From: Adiantum capillus-veneris
Lineage: Eukaryota > Streptophyta > Polypodiopsida > Polypodiales > Pteridaceae
Direction: 5' to 3'
Length of the DNA stretch: 64,000 nt
Assembly (NCBI GenBank): GCA_014529385.2
Contig: CM043953.1
Coordinates: 88,838,342 to 88,902,341 of the forward strand
Shown here: positions 1 through 10,830 of the stretch, in pieces
How positions within the stretch are numbered: the first letter of the stretch is position 1
Layout: every line of letters starts with the position of its first letter
Made by a program: the position numbers and the translations under genes
Notes under the pieces: model-generated
What the model was told of the DNA's origin: nothing
The model's input: the letters and a program-made list of their open reading frames with translations, nothing else
The model's database searches: none

Positions 1-42
1 CCCACTTACCTGGGCGACCACATTGGGCTTTATACCCCAACA
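1..42 (-). repeat. Partial copia LTR cut by the window edge
   Basis: These 42 bases are the reverse complement of the first 42 bases of the copia LTR at 854-895. The LTR start (TGTTGG on the minus strand) lies at base 42, so a second member of the same family, or a solo LTR, extends leftward out of the window in the opposite orientation. Only the LTR edge is visible, so solo and full-length copies cannot be told apart. Confidence 0.9.
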
Positions 43-848
43 CTGTCAAGCTCAAGTATGCCTTACTCTATCTGCACACGGAATGGTCGTCAAGTCCTTT
101 ACTTCAAGTTCTGGTAGCAGAACCATCTCAAGAGATGTGAAGATACTATACCAATCGTCCAAGATGTCAACTGGAAGCTAGCCATATAAGCTTATTGATC
201 ATATAACCAAAAACACGTCTTTTCTTAACATACATCCAAAAATAAATCTATTGCCAAGTAACCTGCCTACAGGAAAATAGATGAAGTCTTTGAATCTGCC
301 AGTTGCTCTTCAATAGCTCCCACGATCAAATGGAATAATAAGGAATTGCCCCAATAGTGGAGCAGCATAATATCCACATAAGCACACACATTCTGAATCA
401 AATAACTTCAAGTACTTTTGCTCCAAATATGCTATGCCAGGATCTAGCAGAAAGAAACCACCATGTAGACCCAAAAATACCCATCCATAGTGAACCTGCT
501 TTTGAATATCTTTCGGATCACCTGGATCCAATACCATTAAGATCACATAGCATTGATGGCCTCCGCAATATACTAGAGCTTCACCTAAAGCATAGCGCAT
601 CAGCCACATCTCATAAATTTTTGGTAACTTAAGGTCGTTACCAGCAAGAATTAAAGAATTTTGACTCCCTTTTACTGGTAGCCAGGACATCACTGACATA
701 AGAATCAGGAATAATATCCAAATCTAGCCACATTTTGCCCATTGCCCAAAGAAATGAAAAATCTTGTGCACGTTATGCAGCATCAGGGATGATTTAACAT
801 CATCACCCCCTCTAGCTTCACAGCCATTACGAAAAATCTTAGGACCTT
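43..848 (-). pseudogene. Left part of a minus-strand coding remnant split by the copia element
   Basis: When the copia element and one copy of its ctgga duplication are removed, the minus-strand frame of 7122-6486 continues in frame into 848-726 for about 40 residues before a TAG. Further down, 699-310 (minus) holds a 129-residue open frame rich in hydrophobic residues and Cys/Tyr near its end. I recognise no family in either piece. Possible splice acceptors (a pyrimidine-poor ttatgtcag near 700) are weak. It may be an old host gene fragment or the coding part of an unrecognised transposon. The segment 43-309 shows nothing interpretable. Confidence 0.4.
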
Positions 849-853
849 CTGGA

Positions 854-1044
854 TGTTGGGGTATAAAGCCCAATGTGGTCGCCCAGGTAAGTGGGCGGGC
901 CGCCAGGTATGTACACATATTCTTTTGTAAAACCTAATAAGAACTCACTATGCTCTACACATTACAGTAGAGTGAGTTCACCATATCGTCGTGCTCTTCT
1001 TCTCGCACTCTCTCTCGCGTCGCACTTCCGCTCGTACTCCTTCA
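854..1044 (+). repeat. Copia 5' LTR
   Basis: The 191-bp LTR begins TGTTGGGGTATAAAG and ends CTTCA. It carries a bulged inverted repeat at 941-979 (GAACTCAC...CTCTAC pairing with GTAGAGTGAGTTC) that recurs in the 3' LTR. It is very short for a copia element of this size. Confidence 0.95.
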
Positions 1045-1046
1045 AC

Positions 1047-1058
1047 TGGTATCAGAGC
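1047..1058 (+). promoter_or_regulatory. Primer-binding site (initiator Met tRNA)
   Basis: TGGTATCAGAGC follows the 5' LTR after two bases. It is the standard complement of the 3' end of plant initiator methionine tRNA and primes minus-strand DNA synthesis. Confidence 0.95.
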
Positions 1059-1470
1059 TCAGATCGAGGCTCGGGGCAGCACTGTAGGAGGCTAGAGTCA
1101 CCAACTCAGATTGGAATGAAATTCGATAGGCGAAGACACGGCCCCAAATCCTGTGGGACAGCCCGAAGGCCTTGGTGTTCTCAAAATTTCATTCTGAGGT
1201 CATCTCTGTCACCGTTCGGCTTCGACAAAGGTCTGCGCAGGCCATTTTCGACTACGTGGTCTTGGCGGGTGCAGATCCGACTCTGCAAATTTGGGGTTTT
1301 TCGGCCTACGACTGCAGGTGCTGAGGATATCGACACTCCCAGAGTGTTGATTTGTGGCTGTCTACACATCGAAGGACGGCTCACAGTTCTTGGAGGCGTG
1401 TCACATACGACACGGGCGCATCTACACACAGACTGTAGGCGACATCCACTAGTTCATCAGGTAGCTTGTG

Positions 1471-1660
1471 TTTGCTGCTTAATATTCCAGATTTCATCCT
1501 GACATTGCAGGTACTTCCACATGGGATGTATTGTCATAGATGATGTATGTCTGTTGAGGGTTTGCTGCTTGATATTCCAGATTTCATCCTGACATTGCAG
1601 GTACTTCCACATGGGATGTATTGTCATAGATGATGTATGTCTGTTGAGGGTTTGCTGGCT
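1471..1660 (+). repeat. 90-bp tandem duplication in the copia leader
   Basis: A 90-bp unit starting tttgctgctt occurs at 1471-1560 and 1561-1650 with a single visible difference (taatattcc / tgatattcc), followed by a partial third start (tttgctggct). It lies in the untranslated leader between the PBS and gag. Confidence 0.95.
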
Positions 1661-2224
1661 GTGAGTCACGCAGCAAACAACCGCCGCAGCGGTTACAGCA
1701 TACAGTGGGAAATTTGTGGATGTATGACTTTGTGGGAAGTCTATGTACTATCAGATTTACTGCAGCCTTTGTTGAGGGTCGAGTGAGGTTTTATTGAGCT
1801 GGGGGATTCTCGAATGTTGAGATCCTTTCAGTGATACAGGTCTTGGAGCGATCCCTCGAGCACCCTTAGATAGGCAGCTAGGATGTATTGACCGTGAGTT
1901 AGACAGTTGGGATTGCATCTTTGCTTTACTGCCGTTGAGGCATTGTCACAGTCTATGCTTACAGGACAGTGACAGGACAGTGAGAGACAGTACAGGTGCA
2001 GGACAGGTTTACCCGCAGCTTACAGTGTCAGAGAGATAGTGTGTTTTTTGAGCTGTTTTTTGAGTACACCAGAGCCATTTTACAAAGGAGACTCTGCCGA
2101 AATTTATGCAGAATCTGAAGCTTTCTTGGTTCATTTGACAGGTTGATATTGGTTCAGAGGTCAGTTTACAGGGGAAACTCTGCCGAATTTTTCCCAGGAA
2201 AGTAAACTACTGTGAAGCGTAGCT

Positions 2225-3436
2225 ATGGCTGGATCACAGGACACTGCTCTTTACAATATCAAGAAGCTGGATGGAACCAATTTCCCATTGTGGAAGAAGC
2301 AGATTTGGCACGTGTTGGTACAAAAGAAGCAGATAAAACCTATAAAGCTCAAGGGGATAAAACCAGAAGATATGGACGAAGATGAATGGAGCGAAATGGA
2401 TGAATTGGCACTTTCTACCATTATGCTGACTTTGGCAGAAAGCGTTTACTTCAATGTAGCAGACGAGATGTCGGCTTATGAAGCATGGTTAAAGCTGAGT
2501 GATCTTTATGAGAAGCAGAGTGCAGCTTCACAGGTATACTGGCTTAAGAAGCTTGTTGACTTGAAGATGAAAGAAGGGACACCTATGTCCAATCATCTGA
2601 ATGAATTCAACACCATCTACAGTCAGTTGTCAGCTCAAGGTGTCAAGTTTGATGAACTTGTTAGAGCTATGTTCCTGTTGATCACATTGCCGGAAAGTTG
2701 GGACACTTTTCGCACAGTTTTGAGTAATTCTGCACCTCCAGATGGTTTGAACATAGCAGGTGTAGAAGGAAGTCTGCTTACTGAAGAAACCAACAGAAAG
2801 ACAATGGACAAAGGCAAAGGAACAGCCTTAGTTGTCAGGGGAAGGACCAAAGAAAAGTACAAAGGTGGAAAGAGGAATCAGTCTCGTAGCAAGTCCCGCA
2901 GTTCTAAAGGCAAGAGTGACATAGAATGCTACCATTGTGGCAAGAAGGGTCACATGAAAAGAGACTGCAGAGAATGGAAAGCAGAAAAAGGCAAAGAGAA
3001 AGCTGAAGACCATGGTGAGAAGAACAAGTCCTCAGTGAAGATTCAAGAAATAAATGTGACAAACACTGTTGCAGAGGATGACAGTCTAGTGTCAGGAGAC
3101 ATCTACTTCTTGAAAAATACAATGGACTCAGCTCTTCTTACAACATCTGATGGAAATGCACTGAGTGACTGGATTATAGACTCAGGGGCATCACTTCATG
3201 TGTCTCCAAACAAGGAGTGGTTCACCTCTTATGTGACCACTAAAGATCATGTTTGGCTAGGCAATGGGCAGACATGTGAGATCTTAGGTGTTGGAGATGT
3301 TCAATTGAAATTTCAGAATGGCTCTTCTTTCACGCTGAAGAATGTGAGACATGTTCCCGCAATTACAAAGAGCTTGATCAGTACAGGTTTACTTGATGAT
3401 GCTGGCTACATCACCACTTTTGGACAGAACATGTGA
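2225..3436 (+). CDS. gag: Copia gag and protease (N-terminal part of the gag-pol frame)
   Basis: The 403-residue frame starts MAGSQDTALY and shows the copia gag signature KKLDGTNFPLWKKQI at residues 13-27, then the UBN2-type gag helices. A CCHC zinc knuckle, CYHCGKKGHMKRDC, lies near residue 236 for RNA binding in the virus-like particle. The aspartic protease active site is DSGAS near residue 320 (DWIIDSGASLH). The frame ends at TGA 3434-3436, but the pol frame continues in the same phase, so this is a nonsense mutation, probably of a Trp TGG codon. Family members normally encode gag-pol as one polyprotein. The start is chosen at the first Met before the conserved gag block. Confidence 0.93.
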   Translation: MAGSQDTALYNIKKLDGTNFPLWKKQIWHVLVQKKQIKPIKLKGIKPEDMDEDEWSEMDELALSTIMLTLAESVYFNVADEMSAYEAWLKLSDLYEKQSAASQVYWLKKLVDLKMKEGTPMSNHLNEFNTIYSQLSAQGVKFDELVRAMFLLITLPESWDTFRTVLSNSAPPDGLNIAGVEGSLLTEETNRKTMDKGKGTALVVRGRTKEKYKGGKRNQSRSKSRSSKGKSDIECYHCGKKGHMKRDCREWKAEKGKEKAEDHGEKNKSSVKIQEINVTNTVAEDDSLVSGDIYFLKNTMDSALLTTSDGNALSDWIIDSGASLHVSPNKEWFTSYVTTKDHVWLGNGQTCEILGVGDVQLKFQNGSSFTLKNVRHVPAITKSLISTGLLDDAGYITTFGQNM

Positions 3437-6205
3437 AAGATATCCAAGGGTTCTATGACAGTAGCACATGGAGTAAAGTCTGGAGGACTTTACATGATTT
3501 ATGTATCAAATGTCTCTAAAAATGTAATCAATGTAACCGAGCAGCCGAACGTTTCTTTATGGCATAGCCGGTTAGGACATATGTCCAAGAAGGGAATGGA
3601 AATCTTGTCTCGTTCTGGTTATTTGCCTGGCTTTTCATTTAATGATTTTGAATTCTGTGAACATTGTCTGTATGGTAAGCAAACACAGCAGCCACATAAG
3701 CATAGAAGTAGTAGAAGAGATACACAGTTGGCACTTGTTCATAGTGATTTGTGTGGACCTATGCCTAACCTATCTCTAGGGGGAGCTTCTTACTTTATGA
3801 CATTTATAGATGATTACTCGAGGAAAGTATGGGTTTACTTTCTCAAGCACAAGGATGAAGCGTTTAGTGTTTTCAAAACGTTTGTGACACTTGTGGAGAA
3901 TCAGAGTGGCAAGAAGCTTAAATGCTTACGCACTGACAATGGTGGAGAGTATGTTTCAAAGGCCTTTCAGGACTTTTGTGAGTCAAAAGGTATAAAACGT
4001 GAACTTACTGCTCCTTACAATCCTCCTCAAAATGGTGTTGCTGAGAGGATGAATAGGACCATACAAGAGAAGGTCAGAAGTATGTTGTCTAATGCACAGC
4101 TGCCAAATGGGTTTTGGGCTGAAGCTGTATCAACAGTTGTTCATCTTGTAAATAGATCTCCTAGCAAGGTTTTGCAGAAGGATTCAGTGCCAGAGATGGT
4201 ATGGTCAGGCAAAATGCCCTCATACAAGCATCTCAGAGTCTTTGGTTGTGAGGCATATACTCACGTTCCAAAGGAATTTAGGAGCAAACTTGAGCCAAAG
4301 AGTAGAAAGTGCATCTTTCTAGGCTATGGTAATTCTGGTGAGATGGGGTACAGACTTTGGGACCCCGAATCCAGAAAGGTTGTCCGCAGCAATGATGTTC
4401 ACTTTAATGAATCCAAATATCATTCTAAACCAGAGAGGGTTGAGGAGATTAGAAGAGTTGTCTTCCAAGAAGATGGACCTGCACGTGCAAGACAAAATGT
4501 CAGGGCTCAAGAGGAGCAAGGACAGGATAGAGTGGAACCACAGGTTGTGGCTGAGCCTGAGCCACCTATTGTGCGTAGATCTGGATGTATCACCCGACCT
4601 CCTGATAGGTTTGTTCCATCTATGAACTATGTCATGTTAACTGATTGCAATGAGCCTTCATGTTATAAGGAAGCAGTGCAAATGAAGGACTCCGGGAATT
4701 GGCAATTGGCCATGCAGTTAGAGATGACAGCTCTGCATAAAAACCAGACATGGAAGCTAGTTAAATTACCACGGGGCAAAAAGGCTCTACCTTGTAAATC
4801 GGTTTACACGTATAAGATCACCGCTCATGATAGTCAGCCAAAGTACAAAGCAAGGCTTGTTGCCAAGGGCTTTAAGCAAGAACAAGGCATTGACTTTGAT
4901 GAAGTCTTCTCTCCAGTGGTCAAGATGACTACATTGAGATGCTTTCTTGCATTGGTTGCCATATTAGATTTGGTGTTGCACCAAATGGATGTCAAGACAA
5001 CGTTCTTGCATGGTGATTTAGATGTGGAAATTTACATGCAGCAGCCAGAAGGTTTTGTTGAGAAAGGCAAGGAAGATTGGGTATGCCAGTTGTTAAAGAG
5101 TCTTTATGGCTTAAAACAATCACCGAGGGCATGGTACCATAAATTCCACAAGTTTATGCTTTCTCAAGGCTACAAACGTAGTGAGTTCGATCACTGTCTA
5201 TATACAAAGAAGGCTAAGGATGGCAGTTGGTTGATCCTTATTTTGTATGTGGATGACATGTTGATTGCTGGCAAGCACTTGGAAGAAATTTCAGCTTTGA
5301 ATTCAAAGATGGCAAAATCGTTTGACATGAAAGACATGGGTGAGGCAAGTCATATACTTGGTATGCGCATTGAGAGAGACAGATCAAAGAAGTTGATTTG
5401 GTTATCTCAAACAGAGTATATTGACAAGGTTTTGCAAAGTTTCAATATGGAGAAGGGAAAGGCACTAAGTGTTCCATTGCCACCATATGTGAAACTTAGC
5501 AAACAAGATTGTCCTGTGTCTGAGGAAGAACAGGCTGAAATGGATAAGATTCCATATGCGTCTGCAGTGGGTAGTTTGATGTATGCAATGATTGCTACTC
5601 GCCCAGACATTGCATTTGCAGTGGGAGTAATAAGTCGATACATGTCAAACCTAGGCAAGAAACATTGGGAGGCAGTGAAAGGAATATTGAGATACCTGAA
5701 AGCTACAAAGAGTATGCGTATATGCTATGGGAGTCAGGAGCTAAGTGTAAAGAGTTTTACAGACTCAGATTATGCAGGTGACTTAGACAACCGAAGGTCT
5801 ACGTCAGGGTATGTCTTTACATTGGCTGGTGGAGCAGTATCATGGCGTTCTAGATTACAAGATTGTGTTACTCAGTCTACTACAGAGGCTGAATATGTTG
5901 CAGCATCAGAGGCATGCAAAGAATCAATTTGGCTTAATCCACTAGTAACAGATTTGGGAATCAAAGAAGAGATGCCTGTGTTATATTGTGATAGTCAAAG
6001 TGCTATAGAATTGGCTCGCAATCCAGTTTATCACTCAAAGACAAAGCATGTAAATGTGAAGTATCATTTCATCAGGGAAATGCTCGAGGATAAGCAACTT
6101 CAGCTTGTCAAAGTTCACACCACAGAAAATCCTGCTGATCTACTTACAAAAGGACTTCCCTCAGAGAGCTTTGCGCATTTTCGCAAGCAGTTAGGTGTAG
6201 GGTAG
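3437..6205 (+). pseudogene. pol: Copia pol: integrase, reverse transcriptase, RNase H
   Basis: This is the continuation, in the same phase, of the gag-protease frame after TGA 3434-3436; the first Met after the break is at 3455. In order: integrase zinc finger (HSRLGH...CEHC), integrase core with DDYSRKVWVYF, RTDNGGEY and the Glu in NGVAERMNRT; reverse transcriptase with QMDVKTTFLHGDL and the catalytic YVDDML; RNase H with TDSDYAGD, TTEAEYVA and CDSQSA. All catalytic acidic residues that can be judged by eye are present. It ends at TAG 6203-6205, about 90 bp before the 3' LTR. Without suppression of the upstream stop it would not be made as a polyprotein. Breaks: only that stop. Confidence 0.94.
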
Positions 6206-6283
6206 TACATCACTTCTCTACATCTCTTGTATATTAGCTTGTATAGTAGCTTCTTTCACACTTAAAGTATCACATTGGACTTT

Positions 6284-6294
6284 AAGTGGGAGGT
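6284..6294 (+). promoter_or_regulatory. Copia polypurine tract
   Basis: AAGTGGGAGGT directly precedes the 3' LTR start TGTTGG and is the expected plus-strand primer. Confidence 0.9.
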
Positions 6295-6485
6295 TGTTGG
6301 GGTATAAAGCCCAATGTTGTCGCCCAGGTAAGTGGGCGGGCCGCCAGGTATGTACACATATTCTTTTGTAAAACCTAATAAGAACTCACTATGCTCTACA
6401 CATTATAGTAGAGTGAGTTCACCATATCGTCGTGCTCTTCTTCTCGCACTCTCTCTCGCGTCGCACTTCCGCTCGTACTCCTTCA
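6295..6485 (+). repeat. Copia 3' LTR
   Basis: This 191-bp copy matches the 5' LTR with two visible substitutions. It is followed by the second ctgga target duplication at 6486-6490. Confidence 0.95.
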
Positions 6486-7862
6486 CTGGACCTGTATCAT
6501 TAGAGAGATTTTTACCTGGTTCTTGAGGTTGATAATGAATAATAGCTTTGTCCTGAAAATCTTCGTCCATAACATCCTTGGGAATATCATCCTTGGAAGT
6601 CTTTGCATTCTTCAAAGCTATAAGAGTTGGCTCCTCTTGCAGCCCATAAATAAGCATAGATGTAAAATCCGTGTCATTATCCTGTTCATAATCAGCATGA
6701 TGTAGGCAATCTTCAATATCGTCCTCTGCTTCCTCATCTGCATCGATGCTATTTAGCAAGCGATTATAAATTTGAAAAGGTTCATCAGGCACCCCTTCTG
6801 ATGGGGTACATGCATCACAAAGTTGAGCTATACTGCTATAACCTTCTCCTTCAGATTGGGTCAAAAAATCTTCAATTATAGATTCTGCTTCTGTCATAAG
6901 AGATTCAACAAACATATTGCCAGAAACAACCATAGGCTTACTGGCATTATCAGGTACATCCTGTGTTAGGTTCACAGCCTCGGCCACTTCAGCAGCTATA
7001 ATAGATTTGTTTGTGCAATCATCTGTAATAAATCTGCTGCTCTGTTCAGCTATAATGCCGATAGAACCATTAGAAGCTTTTACTGGCTCATCTTCTTGAT
7101 AAACTTGTTGAGAGCATCCCATGCCAAGGTCAGTAGCTTGAAAAATTTTTGTTGTACAGTCTAGCTCTTCACTAGAACCATTATTCGATGTAACTTACAT
7201 GCAAGTAATATTCGAAAAAAATTCATACATTTGTGTTTCAGCAGTAAATTCATCATGTACCTTTGCTTGGTTGCTCAAAATATGGTCCTTTGTCGTTGAA
7301 TCTGCTACTTCCAAAGCTGTATTTGCCTTAGCTTGACTTCTTGCAGAAATATGGTCCCAAAATTGATCATAATTAAGGAACTGCATATGATCCCCTTCTT
7401 CTTTATAGAAAATAATCTAGCCTCGTTCATTAATCTCCTTCATTGTTAACTCGATAATTCTTGAGCTTTCACGAACAAAACCATCTGCAAAATAGTCCCA
7501 CTGTGTGGGATATGTTTTGGCCAGTTCTCGTACCTTATCTTTAAACTCAGAGGTTACAACTTCTTCAAAGGTTGAAATCATTCGATCTTCTGGAATTCCT
7601 CGGCTCTTCATCTTCGCTTGATAGCATGCAAGGAGTCCATCTGGATCATGCCCTTGAAAAATTCCATACTGTTCGTGTCTGCATCAAGTGCCATCTCCAC
7701 GGCATCATCAAGCTGCTTTTTCATCTTCATAGCTTTTACTTCTTGCAAGCATCCTTGAACTAAGCCCAACATTTTTGGCATATCTGTTGTTGCTAGATTT
7801 TTATCAAATCTATTCAGGTTGTAATCTTCAATAAACTGATTCAATTCTGCTGGAATCTCCAT
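6486..7862 (-). pseudogene. Unrecognised minus-strand coding remnant interrupted by copia
   Basis: Read from 7862 leftward: MEIPAELNQFIEDYNLNRF begins an 84-residue frame ending at 7608, where an ATGA overlap leads into a second frame (7611-7417) containing KVRELAKTYPTQWDYFADGF. After TAG 7417 the same phase continues through 7386-7195 and, after TAA 7195, through 7122-6487, an acidic region with NDTDFTSMLIYGLQEEPTL. A sequence GTAAGT at 7199-7194 could be a splice donor that would remove the 7195 stop. The middle part is loosely reminiscent of retroelement gag helices, but no zinc knuckle, protease or RT is visible. I do not recognise the family. The alternatives are a host gene fragment with introns or an old transposon. 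Confidence 0.45.
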
Positions 7863-8040
7863 CCTGACCTCCCACCCCGGCTCGTTTCGTGTCGGGTTCA
7901 CCAAGAATGTCGGGGGATAAATGTGCGAATGGTGAGCCGGGAAGGCACCGGCCCCTGGCTGTGAGAGATGCGGGAAAAGATGTGCAGCAGGCACAATTAA
8001 CGGCAACAGTGCTCAAAACAAACGGTTCTCTTAATTCCAA

Positions 8041-8871
8041 TTAATCAACTGTAATCATCATTAATCAATCATTATGGGAGGCTTAATGCTCCTTACAAGA
8101 AGAATCCTGGCTTAATCCAGGTGCTAAACAAGAAAATTATCAATGAACTGCTTTGTATCGCCTTCTGCTTCTTCTCGTTATGGATCAGGAGTTTCTTCCT
8201 CCTACGGCCATCTGATTTGGCTTCTGCTTCCCAATTCGAATGGTTAATGGTGGATTAAAAGCTTTGGCCTGGCTTAGGGAATTGGTTTAGAGAATGGGAT
8301 TAGGGATCAAGCTTAGCTTATGAGAGCAAGGGCTTTAGCTTCAAGAGATTAGGCTTGGCTTAAGGATTAGGCTTAGCTTAATTAGTGTAAGTGAGGTTCG
8401 GCTTATATCTTTTGAAGCTTAGCTTAGCTATGGAGATTAAGATTCCCCCTTCCGTAAGCTTATGGTGATCCCTTGGTTAATGAGTCTTAAGAGCTTAAGT
8501 TATGAGGCGGAGGCTTAAGAATATCGAGCTGATGAGGAGGATTAGCTTAAGCGCTTCGAGCTTATGAGGAGGATTAGATTAAGGGCTTCGAGCTTATGGG
8601 GATGATTAGATTAAGAATCAAGCTGAAGAAACCCGCTTGGCCTTTGTTGATTCCGGAGAGAGATAGAGAGAGCTTACTTGTGAGGTTAAGCTGATGATAA
8701 TAAGAGCTTCGAAGCTTTGCCTCCAAATAGCTTTCTCCTGAATGATGATGAGGTCTGGGATTAAGATTATCCCTGACTTGACTTAGAGGGCACGACTAAT
8801 CAATTCCCGAGAGTTTAGGCTTCATTTCCCTCTTCATAGCTTAAGAGCTTTGGCCTTGAAAGAGCTTCCTT
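8041..8871. other. Spacer of degenerate AGCTTA-rich repeats
   Basis: From about 8230 to 8840 the sequence is built from variants of ggcttaggcttagctta and gcttatgaggaggattag, with unit lengths that drift between about 20 and 45 bp. It has no convincing coding frame and no terminal repeats. It is probably an old minisatellite. Confidence 0.6.
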
Positions 8872-9043
8872 ATGAATGATGATGAGAGACCCCAAATCAC
8901 TCGACCTTCCTTTCTTTTATATTGCATGGTGAAAAAGAATGTCTATTCTCGGCATCCCATTAGCAATATCGCTAATGGGAATAGCCGCTTGATGACGTGG
9001 CAGGGTTGTAATCGACCAACGTTGTTTGCGGAGGGACTGGTGC
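8872..9043. other. Short unassigned stretch with a 9-bp palindrome
   Basis: A perfect inverted repeat, CCCATTAGC / GCTAATGGG with a six-base loop, lies at about 8955-8978. Nothing else is visible before the LINE ORF1 end. Confidence 0.5.
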
Positions 9044-10268
9044 CAAAACTATGCGCGAGGCGTCCCTTTGCACTTTTCGACTCTGTGGAACTGGAGTAGG
9101 AGGGGGGGGAGAAGGAGCTGGGGGAGAAGGAGCTGGGGGGAGCGGAGGAGAAGAGGGGCGGGATGGGGCGAGGTGGAGAGGCGACGGGAGCAAAAGGCAG
9201 GGGGAAGATGAGGAAGAGGGGGGGAACTCTGGGGGGGAAGAGGCTATTGAGGGTGAAGCGGAGGCGGGGGCTGGCGCAGGGATCTCCTCCTACTCAAGAG
9301 GACCAAAGCGGTTCCCCGTGGGAACCCACTGCTGTTGAGTAGGCACCTGAGGGCCACTCTGAGTGCCAGGCTGACGCTGTGGCCCCTGGCGTCGTCGACC
9401 ACGGGCCTGTTGCCACCCCTCCTCCGCTGGAGCCCCAGGCTCGGAGGGTGGCTCTGCATGTGTGCGCTGTGTCGCTGACTGTGGCTGCGGGCCAGCCCTG
9501 GCAGGCTGGGGTTGAGGCTGTGATGCAGGTCGCGGCCTCCTCCATGGACAGGCCTTCGCTAGATGGCCCATCTGTCGACAATAGCGAAGGCCCATCTGTC
9601 GACAAATGAAGCACTGGTTCAGGAGGCCCGAGTACTCCACACTGTCTAAACCAACCCCCACTCACCCGAGGCAAAAGGATAACCTTCGGGAGCGTGTGGG
9701 TATCTCTGACTAAAACTCGAACTGAGGGAATGCCAGCCGCCTTGGTAGCTACTAATGCTGCCGTACGAGGTGTCTCCAGGACAGTCCCAATGGCGGAGCC
9801 GATCCTGGAAAGAAGTGGTAAGTACTCCCTCCGTAAACCTAGAAAGCAGACTGAGATGGGGATGTCTGCCTCCTCTACTAGAACGTCTGAGGCCGGGTCA
9901 AAACCATGTCGCCACTGTCGAAAGTGGGCACGTGATGCTCGGATGGCCAGTGGACTCATAGCTATGACCTTGAACGCCATTTTGGAGGTCTCAAACTCGA
10001 TCTGATAGTAAACCCGTCTAAGAATCTGGACATCCAAGATCTTGCCCACCTATGCGAGAAGGCGGGCCTGGAGAAGGTCTCGCAGCTCTCCTCTGCTAGG
10101 TCGGGTGTCGAGAATCTTGCAGATGACCGAAGTAGCCTGTAATCTCTCTACCTTTGCGGCAAGGCTCGCTTGCTCTGTCAGCGATAAGGCAAGTCGAATG
10201 GTGGGCTCAGCGGGGTCGGGCGAGGGGGCTTCTGGCGAGTCCCTCTGTGGAGAAGCTGGAGCCTCCAT
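9044..10268 (-). pseudogene. LINE G ORF1 (gag-like protein with zinc knuckle), broken
   Basis: On the minus strand the frame starts MEAPASPQRDSPEAPS at 10268. After an in-frame TAG at 10052-10050 it continues as VGKILDVQILRRVYYQIEFE, then a DUF4283-like stretch (FRQWRHGFDPASDVL, LPKVILLPRVSGGWFRQC). A frameshift near 9660 leads to the zinc knuckle CFICRQMG...GHLAKACP, which carries an extra CRQMG copy, and then a Pro-rich tail. This is the layout of ORF1 in plant L1-type LINEs: RNA-binding protein of the retrotransposition particle. The matching end at 51849-52160 (plus) supports the family. No ORF2 follows to the left, so the copy is 3'-truncated. Confidence 0.8.
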
Positions 10269-10790
10269 CTGTGTCTACTGCTGAGGCGTAAGAAGAGGGC
10301 GACGGGAGGGCGCTGCAATTGGGCGCGCAGAGCACTGTCCCAAGGATTGTGTCAGTGCCGAATGGGCCAAACTGCAGGGAGCTGTCGGGGTGAAAGAAGA
10401 AGCGGACGGAAGAACGGGCCAGGGGGGACAGCTGGCTGGGGCAAGCGGGATATGCAGCGCAACTGGCGCAGGGGAGAGGGCAGCAGGCGGCGGCAGCGGG
10501 GGCTGAGGGTGGGCGGACGGACAGGGATAGGGGCAGCCGGTGGGGAGGCAGCGGGGACTGAGGGCGGGCGGGCGGGGAGGGAGGCAGCCAGCGGGAGGGG
10601 GCAGCGTGGAGGGGATAGGGCAAGGGGAGCGGCGTCGGGTGGGGCTGGAGCGAGGGGGAAGGAGCGCGGGGGCGGGCAGCCAAGAGGAAACGCAGGGGGA
10701 GGGGGTGGGACAGCAGCAGCGAGCGCTCGATACTTTGTTGATTCCCAGTGTCTGGCGAGAGCATTCTTCAGTAGAATAGAGTCTGTAGGC
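10269..10790 (-). other. GC-rich leader upstream of LINE G ORF1
   Basis: This purine-rich (plus) / pyrimidine-rich (minus) GC-heavy block sits immediately upstream of ORF1 and is compositionally unlike the surrounding AT-rich DNA. It most likely is the LINE 5' untranslated promoter region. The open frames through it are compositional and are not annotated. The exact 5' end of the LINE could not be fixed. Confidence 0.5.
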
Positions 10791-10830
10791 CAAGCTCCTC
10801 CCTATTCATTCGAGTAGTAGAAGGTCGACA

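Larger units (their letters stand above)
854..6485 (+). mobile_element. Near-complete Ty1/copia LTR retrotransposon
   Basis: The element has two 191-bp LTRs starting TGTTGG and ending TTCA, a primer-binding site, a gag-protease frame, an integrase-RT-RNase H frame and a polypurine tract, in the Ty1/copia order (integrase before RT). A perfect 5-bp target duplication, ctgga, occupies 849-853 and 6486-6490. The LTRs differ at only two positions that I can see (G/T in aatgtggtc, C/T in acattacag), so insertion was recent relative to the rest of the window. The main defect is one in-frame TGA at 3434-3436. It inserted into the minus-strand remnant that flanks it on both sides. Confidence 0.97.

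Noticed and set aside
6403-6485. C-terminal part of the minus-strand frame at 6403-7122
   Set aside because: This part is read from the inserted copia LTR and is not part of the original protein.
7608-7611. ATGA overlap as translational coupling in the minus-strand remnant
   Set aside because: More simply explained by a frameshift in a decaying gene; no partner domains support two proteins.
8972-9338. Several overlapping Pro-rich or Gly/Arg-rich frames on both strands
   Set aside because: GC-biased, repetitive LINE ORF1 tail; only the minus-strand LINE phase has family support.
10207-10817. Long open frames on both strands in the GC-rich block
   Set aside because: Low stop frequency due to GC content; no motif, and it lies in the LINE leader.
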